DNA from: Bacteroidales bacterium UBA1680
GTDB lineage: Bacteria; Bacteroidota; Bacteroidia; Bacteroidales; UBA932
Assembly (NCBI GenBank): GCA_002320605.1
Contig: DCKG01000022.1
Span: forward strand, 62,001-126,000
DNA: 64,000 nucleotides
Direction: 5' to 3'
This document shows, piece by piece, positions 58,903 through 64,000 of this stretch. How positions within the stretch are numbered: the stretch's first letter is position 1; each line of letters starts with the position of its first letter. Both the position numbers and the translations under genes were made by a program. Under the pieces are notes generated by a model. It searched no databases, had not been told where the DNA came from, and saw nothing but the letters and a program-made list of their open reading frames with translations.

Positions 58903-59991
58903 CTACCGGAAGCCTTCGTAATCTGGCATGCCGAGGTCGGAGATGATGTCTTGGTAATCTTCGTCGTTGCGCGGGCAGATCATCAGCGCATCTTCGGTGT
59001 CGATTACCATGTAATCCTTAAGCCCTTTCAGGACGTAGAGCTTTTTCCTGTTTCTGGAAATGACCAATGAGCCGCTGTCGTCTTGCGTCAGGTTTTGTGG
59101 GGCGAATATCAAATTGCCATTCTTGTCTTTCCCGTCAATTACTTTGTAGAGGGTGTCCCAGCTGTCAAGGTCTGACCATCCGAAATGTCCTGGGAAAAGC
59201 CAGGCCCGGTCTGTTTTCTCCATCACTCCATAATCAATCGAGATCTTGGGGCATTCGGAATAGACTTTCTCAAGGAAATCCTTTTCTTTTTCAGTGTCTA
59301 GCGCATTTTCCCAGCCGTCGAATACGGAGGCCACGTCTGGGATCAATCGCTTCATCTCTTCCATTATGGTCTGCGCTTTCCATGCGAATATGCCGGAGTT
59401 CCAATAGAACTCTCCGCTTTTATAAAATATTTCCGCCAATGTCTTGTCTGGCTTCTCGGTGAATGTCTTCACTTTCAGAGGCCTGTCGTTGCCTCTGTCC
59501 TTACCGCTGACTTGAATGTAGCCGTAATTGGTCTCTGGTTTAGTTGGAACAATGCCTATTGTCATCAAGGCATCTTCCTTGTCGGCATATTCGAGGGCGC
59601 TATTAATTGCATATAGGAATTTATCCTCGTCCAATATTCTATGGTCGGCGGGGGAGGCCGCCATCACCGCATTAGGGTTCCTTTTTAGTAGCTTGCAGGC
59701 AGCGAAAGTGATGCATGGAGCCGTATTCCGGCTGTAAGGTTCTAGAAGGAGATTTTCGGGCAGAAGGTCTGGAAGCAGCTTGGTCGCAGTGTCTTTGTAT
59801 CTGGCCAAGGTTACGACCAGGATGTTCTCCTTAGGTACTAGTTTGGCGAACCTGTCGAACGTTTCTTTAATGAATGACTGCTCGTTACCGACAATATCGA
59901 GGAATTGTTTCGGTTTTGAATCACGACTTATGGGCCAGAATTTATTCCCTGAGCCTCCGGCCATTATCACGCAATATTTATTGGTCTTCAT
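58903..59991 (-). CDS. manC: Mannose-1-phosphate guanylyltransferase
   Basis: Makes GDP-mannose from mannose-1-phosphate and GTP for surface-glycan synthesis. The 362 residues match the nucleotidyltransferase domain only, without the isomerase domain of bifunctional ManC. Motifs are IMAGGSGNKFWPISR (usual Arg before the aromatic is Lys), SKPKQFLDIVG, LLEPYSRNTAPCITFAA, and SIDYGVMEKTD. It is the last gene of the minus-strand operon cdaA-mutS2-yraN-manC, 20 bp after yraN. Confidence 0.93.
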   Translation of the reverse strand: MKTNKYCVIMAGGSGNKFWPISRDSKPKQFLDIVGNEQSFIKETFDRFAKLVPKENILVVTLARYKDTATKLLPDLLPENLLLEPYSRNTAPCITFAACKLLKRNPNAVMAASPADHRILDEDKFLYAINSALEYADKEDALMTIGIVPTKPETNYGYIQVSGKDRGNDRPLKVKTFTEKPDKTLAEIFYKSGEFYWNSGIFAWKAQTIMEEMKRLIPDVASVFDGWENALDTEKEKDFLEKVYSECPKISIDYGVMEKTDRAWLFPGHFGWSDLDSWDTLYKVIDGKDKNGNLIFAPQNLTQDDSGSLVISRNRKKLYVLKGLKDYMVIDTEDALMICPRNDEDYQDIISDLGMPDYEGFR

Positions 59992-60011
59992 ATATGCTTA
60001 TCCTGAAATTT

Positions 60012-60392
60012 CTAGACAAAAATAGGAAGCCATGCATTTGGAAAATATTCTGCCGTGACTTCCCCTCCATCAAAAGTGACAGCCACCACGTCGAAATTTA
60101 CTTCTGAATCGCCTTGTAATTTCGCATTTTTCATGCCATTCAAGTAAGCCTGAGCTGCTTTCACTATTCTTTTTTGTTTCAAAAGGGTAACATTTTCCTC
60201 CGGTTTGGCACAGACGGGTGCCATCCTTGTTTTCACTTCCACGAAGTGCAAACCGTCGCTATCTATGGATATAATGTCTATTTCCAGATGACCACATCTG
60301 TAGTTCCGTTCAAGAATAGCATGACCTTTCTTGATAAGCAGCTCACAGGCCTCATCTTCCCCTCTTTTCCCTAATTTGCTTGTCGCCTGCAT
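60012..60392 (-). CDS. YraN-family (UPF0102) endonuclease-like protein
   Basis: A 126-residue protein with a Holliday-junction-resolvase-like PD-(D/E)xK fold. The core motifs are GKRGEDEACELL, GHLEIDIISID with the Asp, and HFVEVKTR with Glu and Lys. The family is almost universal in bacteria and its physiological job is not settled; DNA repair or recombination is assumed. Here it follows mutS2 by 9 bp, which fits that idea. Confidence 0.92.
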   Translation of the reverse strand: MQATSKLGKRGEDEACELLIKKGHAILERNYRCGHLEIDIISIDSDGLHFVEVKTRMAPVCAKPEENVTLLKQKRIVKAAQAYLNGMKNAKLQGDSEVNFDVVAVTFDGGEVTAEYFPNAWLPIFV

Positions 60393-60401
60393 AGTGATTG
60401 G

Positions 60402-62915
60402 TTATTCAAATGTTACTATCGTCACTCCTGAACCGCCATACTGAAGTTGTTCGTCCCTCACGGACGCAATTCCAGGGATGGACCGCAGATACTTTTGCAA
60501 TTCCTCATGCAGCACTCCTGTCCCCTTGCCGTGAATGATGCGCACAGAACCTATGTTCAGCATGATGGCGTCGTCTATATAATGTGTCACTATGTCCAAG
60601 GCATCCTGAAGCCTTTCGCCTCGCACATCCAGCTCAGGCTTGAAATTCAGCCTCCTTGCATTCAGGCCAGAGGCGTCTTGCGTAGAACGAGGCTTTGCCG
60701 AGGCCTTCATTGCAGCCTTATATTCATTGGAAGAAATCCTCTCCACCTTATCGAGAGGCATTTTCGAAGTGATGCTGCCAATACTTATCGTGACAGCTTT
60801 GTTTGAAACTCGAATGACCTCCCCGCACATTCCGTTTTCTTTTACCTTCACCTTCTCTCCTACCTTCAACGGCCCTCCGCGGAACGTTTCCTGAATGGTC
60901 TCATCTGGTACCTCGGAGTCCGAGGATTTACTGCCTTTCCTAGCCGCTGCCTTTCTTTTTCTCTCCTCCAGCTGTTTCAGCTTGGACTCTATATAGGCAT
61001 CGTGATTCTTCTGGTCCTGCACTTTTTTGTTTTCAAGCGCAGTCATGAAATCTTGCAGTTCCTTGCGAGCATCTTTAGTTTTCTCCTTCTCCGCCTGCGC
61101 CTCCTTGATGGTGCGTATGGTGTTCTCCACCTGCTTATTTGCCCCTTTCACAATTTCTTCCGCCTGCTTCTTGGCCTCATCAATGATGTCTTTCTTCATC
61201 TGCTTGATGCCTTCAAGCTCTTTCTGGTATTTTCCAGTAATATTCTCCAGCGCCTTATCGGTAGAACGAATATGCTGCAGTTTTTCGTCCAATGCGCGGC
61301 GGTTACGGACAATGCGGCGCAGGTTCCTCTCCATCCCTACAAACTCGTCTCCAGCGCGAGCCTCTGCATCTCTCACGATGTTCTCCGGAAGGCCCATTTT
61401 ACGAGCCAGTTCGAAAGCGAAAGAATTGCCAGGAAGGCCGATTTCCAATTGGAAGAGTGGCTGAATCTTGGCTGCGTCGAACTGCATTGCACCATTTATT
61501 ACCCCAGTATCTGGGCCAGAAGCATAAAGCTTCAGGTTCGTGTAATGAGTAGTGATGACTCCGTACGTGCCCCTATGATCCATTTCGCTTAATATGGCTT
61601 CCGCAATCGCCCCGCCTGCCTTTGGCTCGGTGCCTGAGCCGAACTCGTCAATCAAGATCAAGGTCTTTTCGTCTGCTACTCGAAGCATATACTTCATATC
61701 CTCTAGAAATGATGAATATGTGCTTAAGTCGTTCTCGATGCTCTGATCGTCCCCGATGCTTACCATGATGCGGTCGAGCACTGGCAGCTCGGAAGTCTCG
61801 GATGTAGGAATGAGCATGCCCCACTGGAACATGTACTGCAGCAGGCCGGTGGTCTTGAGGCAGACTGATTTACCTCCGGCGTTAGGGCCGGAAATCAAAA
61901 GAATATGTTTTTGTGGCGTCAGACGGACGGTAACAGGCACAATCTCTTTTTTCTCGCGGCTGAGAGTCCTTTCCAGAAGAGGATGCCGAGCTTTCCGCAG
62001 GTTCAATTCTCCGCTCTGGGATATGACCGGCATACCAGCCTTAAGGTCCAGCGCAACCTGAGCCTTGGCCACTAAAAAGTCTATTTCCCCAACGTATTTA
62101 GCAGATTCAATCAGATCTGGGACATAAGGTCTCACGAAGTCGCTGAACTGTGCTAAGATCCGTTGAATTTCCTGTGCTTCTTCGTTGTGCAGGGCAATGA
62201 TATCGTTCTCGATTTCCACTATTTCAGCCGGCTCGATGAAAACAGTCTTGCCTGTCGAAGATGTGTCGTACACAAGTCCCGGAATTTTCTTCTTGTTCGA
62301 TGCATTGACAGGGATGAGCAGTTTCCCTTCCCTAACGGAGAGGCTGGCATCGGAATCGATCATGCCGTCGGCCTGGGCCTGCTTCAATATTGCATTCGCC
62401 CGCTTCGAGATGGCTGACTCTTTCGATTTTAGAGATTTACGTATTTGCAGGAGATTGTCTGATGCAGTGTCTTTTACATCGCCGAACCTGTCCAAGATGG
62501 TGTCTATCCTGCGCTGTACTTCAGGGAAGCACATGACTTTCTGGCTCATCTGCTTCAGATTCGGGTAAACGCCGTCTTTCACTGCTTCGAAGAAATTCGT
62601 GAGCCTGCGCACGGTTTCAGTCATTGTGCGCAGCTTTCCAAGCGACAGCAGATCAATCGTGTAGCCAGTCTTGGCAAGCGGGCTAAGGAAATCCAGGCAG
62701 TCAATGTAGCCATTCGTGGGAAAATTCTCCTCGAACATTATTATCAGCCGCATCTCGTCTGTCAGCAAGAGCCGTTTTTCTATTTCTTTTTTGTCCGTGC
62801 AGAATTTCTCGCCGGCCACCCTGCCGACGGCATATTCAGTAGAGCATCGATCAGAAATCATGTTCCTGATGCGATCGAAGCCTAATTTATATTCAAGTTT
62901 TTCTTCAGGTCCCAT
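60402..62915 (-). CDS. mutS2: Endonuclease MutS2
   Basis: An 837-residue MutS homologue without the mismatch-reading domain. Known roles are suppression of recombination and, in Bacillus, rescue of collided ribosomes. The ATPase has Walker A GPNAGGKSVCLKT and Walker B LILIDEFGSGTEP. A long coiled coil follows (about 520-640). A KOW-like segment (KVKENGMCGEVIRV) and the C-terminal Smr nuclease domain (LDVRGERLQDAL...RIIHGKGTGVL) complete the usual layout. It lies 6 bp after cdaA. Confidence 0.96.
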   Translation of the reverse strand: MGPEEKLEYKLGFDRIRNMISDRCSTEYAVGRVAGEKFCTDKKEIEKRLLLTDEMRLIIMFEENFPTNGYIDCLDFLSPLAKTGYTIDLLSLGKLRTMTETVRRLTNFFEAVKDGVYPNLKQMSQKVMCFPEVQRRIDTILDRFGDVKDTASDNLLQIRKSLKSKESAISKRANAILKQAQADGMIDSDASLSVREGKLLIPVNASNKKKIPGLVYDTSSTGKTVFIEPAEIVEIENDIIALHNEEAQEIQRILAQFSDFVRPYVPDLIESAKYVGEIDFLVAKAQVALDLKAGMPVISQSGELNLRKARHPLLERTLSREKKEIVPVTVRLTPQKHILLISGPNAGGKSVCLKTTGLLQYMFQWGMLIPTSETSELPVLDRIMVSIGDDQSIENDLSTYSSFLEDMKYMLRVADEKTLILIDEFGSGTEPKAGGAIAEAILSEMDHRGTYGVITTHYTNLKLYASGPDTGVINGAMQFDAAKIQPLFQLEIGLPGNSFAFELARKMGLPENIVRDAEARAGDEFVGMERNLRRIVRNRRALDEKLQHIRSTDKALENITGKYQKELEGIKQMKKDIIDEAKKQAEEIVKGANKQVENTIRTIKEAQAEKEKTKDARKELQDFMTALENKKVQDQKNHDAYIESKLKQLEERKRKAAARKGSKSSDSEVPDETIQETFRGGPLKVGEKVKVKENGMCGEVIRVSNKAVTISIGSITSKMPLDKVERISSNEYKAAMKASAKPRSTQDASGLNARRLNFKPELDVRGERLQDALDIVTHYIDDAIMLNIGSVRIIHGKGTGVLHEELQKYLRSIPGIASVRDEQLQYGGSGVTIVTFE

Positions 62916-62921
62916 AGTTCA

Positions 62922-63776
62922 TCAGGTTGGGTTCTCTTCAGCTTTTTCGTTCTCTGCAGGACTTTCAGAGGCACTTTTCTCAGAATTTTCGCCAAGCAGC
63001 AGCTTCAGAGTGTTGATGTTGTCGACAGGCGTCAGCACGCCGCCACGCACGAAAGACACCTGGCCAGTCTCCTCTGAAACCACCACCACATCAGCATCTG
63101 ACTCCTCAGATATTCCTATGGCCGCCTTATGGCGCATTCCATAACTGGGCGGAATGTCGGTGCGGCTCGTGATGGGCAGAGTGCATCTGGCGGCGACGAT
63201 CCTGTCGCCGGAGATGACCATCGCCCCATCGTGCAGAGGAGAATTCTTAAAGAATATATTCATTATGAGCCTTCTGCGCACGAGGGCATCCACTTGGTCG
63301 CCGGTTTCGATTATGAAATCCAGAGATTCTTTTCTCTGGAGCACTACCAAGGCCCCTGTCTTCGTCTGCGACATGGAGCGGCAGGCCTCTGCCAGCTCGT
63401 TGATGGCCTCGTTGCCGATATGCTGCTCTTTAAAACCCAGAAGCTTGTTTATCAAATCTTTGCCCTTGCCGCGAAAACCGTAGCGAGAGCCGAATTTCAT
63501 TAGGAAATGCCTTATTTCTGGCTGGAATATGATGATGAGCGCCAAGACGCCAATGTCCAGGAAAGCTCCTAGCAGGGCGCTGGTCAGCTTCATGTTGAAG
63601 GCCGCCGCAATCACCCTCAGGAAAAGCAAGAGGATAATGGCTACGAATATGTTCATTGCTGCTGATCCTCTTATCCAGATGAACACCAGATAGATGAGGA
63701 GAGCGACAAGGAGGATGTCTATGACATCTACGAATGAGAAATTCAGGAAGCCGAATATATTCAATAGCATATCCAT
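62922..63776 (-). CDS. cdaA: Diadenylate cyclase CdaA
   Basis: Makes cyclic di-AMP from two ATP at the inner membrane. Three N-terminal helices lie at about 15-35, 40-60 and 66-86, followed by the DAC domain. The catalytic DGA motif is at 183-185 (LHDGAMVI). The second motif, usually RHR, reads RHK at 215-217 (GMRHKAAIG), a conservative exchange in the ATP site. A Glu/Ser-rich tail of about 30 residues ends the protein. It is the first gene of the operon with mutS2, yraN and manC and is divergent from rplC. Confidence 0.94.
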   Translation of the reverse strand: MDMLLNIFGFLNFSFVDVIDILLVALLIYLVFIWIRGSAAMNIFVAIILLLFLRVIAAAFNMKLTSALLGAFLDIGVLALIIIFQPEIRHFLMKFGSRYGFRGKGKDLINKLLGFKEQHIGNEAINELAEACRSMSQTKTGALVVLQRKESLDFIIETGDQVDALVRRRLIMNIFFKNSPLHDGAMVISGDRIVAARCTLPITSRTDIPPSYGMRHKAAIGISEESDADVVVVSEETGQVSFVRGGVLTPVDNINTLKLLLGENSEKSASESPAENEKAEENPT

Positions 63777-63801
63777 TACTCGAACTATTTGCTCTTCGGT
63801 G

Positions 63802-63809
63802 CAAAGATA
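63802..63809 (-). promoter_or_regulatory. Candidate -7 box for the cdaA operon
   Basis: TATCTTTG on the minus strand fits TAnnTTTG, 26 bases before the cdaA ATG. A suitably spaced -33 TTG was not found. Confidence 0.5.
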
Positions 63810-63852
63810 GTGATTTAGAATGATATTAATAAGGTGTCAGGCTGTTGAAAAC

Positions 63853-63884
63853 TTTGTGAATTAAGAAATTAATTCGTACATTTG
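63853..63884 (+). promoter_or_regulatory. Strong promoter of rplC
   Basis: TTTG (63853-63856), a 20-base spacer and TACATTTG (63877-63884) match the Bacteroidota consensus in sequence and spacing. A roughly 55-base leader follows, including the stem CCCGC/GTGGG (about 63888-63905) and a T-rich run. Confidence 0.8.
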
Positions 63885-63945
63885 CAGCCCGCAAAATATT
63901 GTGGGTTTGTTTAAAACATTTAGTTACAATTAATTAATCAAACCA

Positions 63946-64000
63946 ATGCCTGGATTAATTGGAAAGAAAATCGGAATGACTTCCGTTTTCGGTGCTGATG
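63946..64000 (+). CDS. rplC: 50S ribosomal protein L3, 3' end cut by window edge
   Basis: Only the first 18 codons are visible: MPGLIGKKIGMTSVFGAD, the conserved N-terminus of L3. L3 is an early-assembly protein of the large subunit near the peptidyl-transferase centre. It probably opens a ribosomal-protein operon from the strong promoter upstream. No rpsJ gene precedes it in this window, although rpsJ-rplC is the usual order. Confidence 0.93.
   Translation, partial: MPGLIGKKIGMTSVFGAD

Noticed and set aside
61002..61592. Plus-strand hydrophobic frame of 196 codons opposite mutS2
   Set aside because: Its apparent membrane segments are the reverse reading of the charged MutS2 coiled coil.
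1..64000. Search by eye for tRNA genes, CRISPR arrays, integrases and attachment sites
   Set aside because: No cloverleaf with a GGTTCGAAT-type arm, no regular repeat-spacer array and no recombinase gene was seen, so none is reported.

Overview
The window comes from a Bacteroidota chromosome, most likely an uncultured Bacteroidales. The evidence is a SusC/SusD pair, many secreted glycoside hydrolases, an S46 dipeptidyl-peptidase, an EF-G paralogue of the Bacteroides EF-G2 type, fimbrillin/BACON/GLUG surface proteins, and promoters built on the Bacteroidota -7 box TAnnTTTG with few strong Shine-Dalgarno sites. No tRNA, rRNA, CRISPR array, integrase or intact transposase was seen.

Layout. 1-3.4 kb: the 3' part of a GLUG-repeat surface protein and a fimbrillin/BACON-like lipoprotein. 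3.4-12.7 kb (minus strand): a close-packed run transcribed mutS, GH97, EEP-family protein, folA, Na+ symporter, broken Na+ symporter, rnhB. 12.8-16.6 kb (plus): glycosyltransferase and YfhO-type membrane protein. 16.7-19.9 kb (minus): S46 peptidase and Mrp/ApbC ATPase with overlapping stop and start.

20.1-39.8 kb is a carbohydrate island: SDR dehydrogenase, enolase-superfamily dehydratase, divergent IclR regulator, UxuA-like dehydratase, SusC, SusD, MFS sugar-acid-type transporter, GH10, a second secreted hydrolase, RraA-type aldolase, beta-mannosidase-like GH2, second GH10 and a lactonase, several with ATGA overlaps. It pairs a polysaccharide utilisation locus with enzymes fit for oxidative, sugar-acid catabolism. 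A GGGGAAAA half-site lies inside the susC promoter and again in a palindrome next to the IclR gene, which suggests one regulon. The hexamer GAATAT/ATATTC, very abundant in the flanking housekeeping DNA, is several-fold rarer here, which fits horizontal acquisition.

39.9-45.6 kb: XRE regulator, small acidic protein, EF-G2-like factor lacking the catalytic His, then an accessory patch (two overlapping unknown genes, a possible NVEALA-like peptide, a possible structured RNA with terminator, and a 162-bp MITE-like element), then a 3-hydroxyacyl-CoA dehydrogenase. 45.7-55.4 kb: transglutaminase-like lipoprotein, GH125 mannosidase, and a surface-glycan O-acylation cluster (SLT/LysM protein, two SGNH proteins, MBOAT acyltransferase). 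55.4-64 kb: AAA/DUF4143 ATPase with three upstream direct repeats, CYTH protein, unknown membrane protein, a minus-strand operon cdaA-mutS2-yraN-manC, and divergently the start of rplC.
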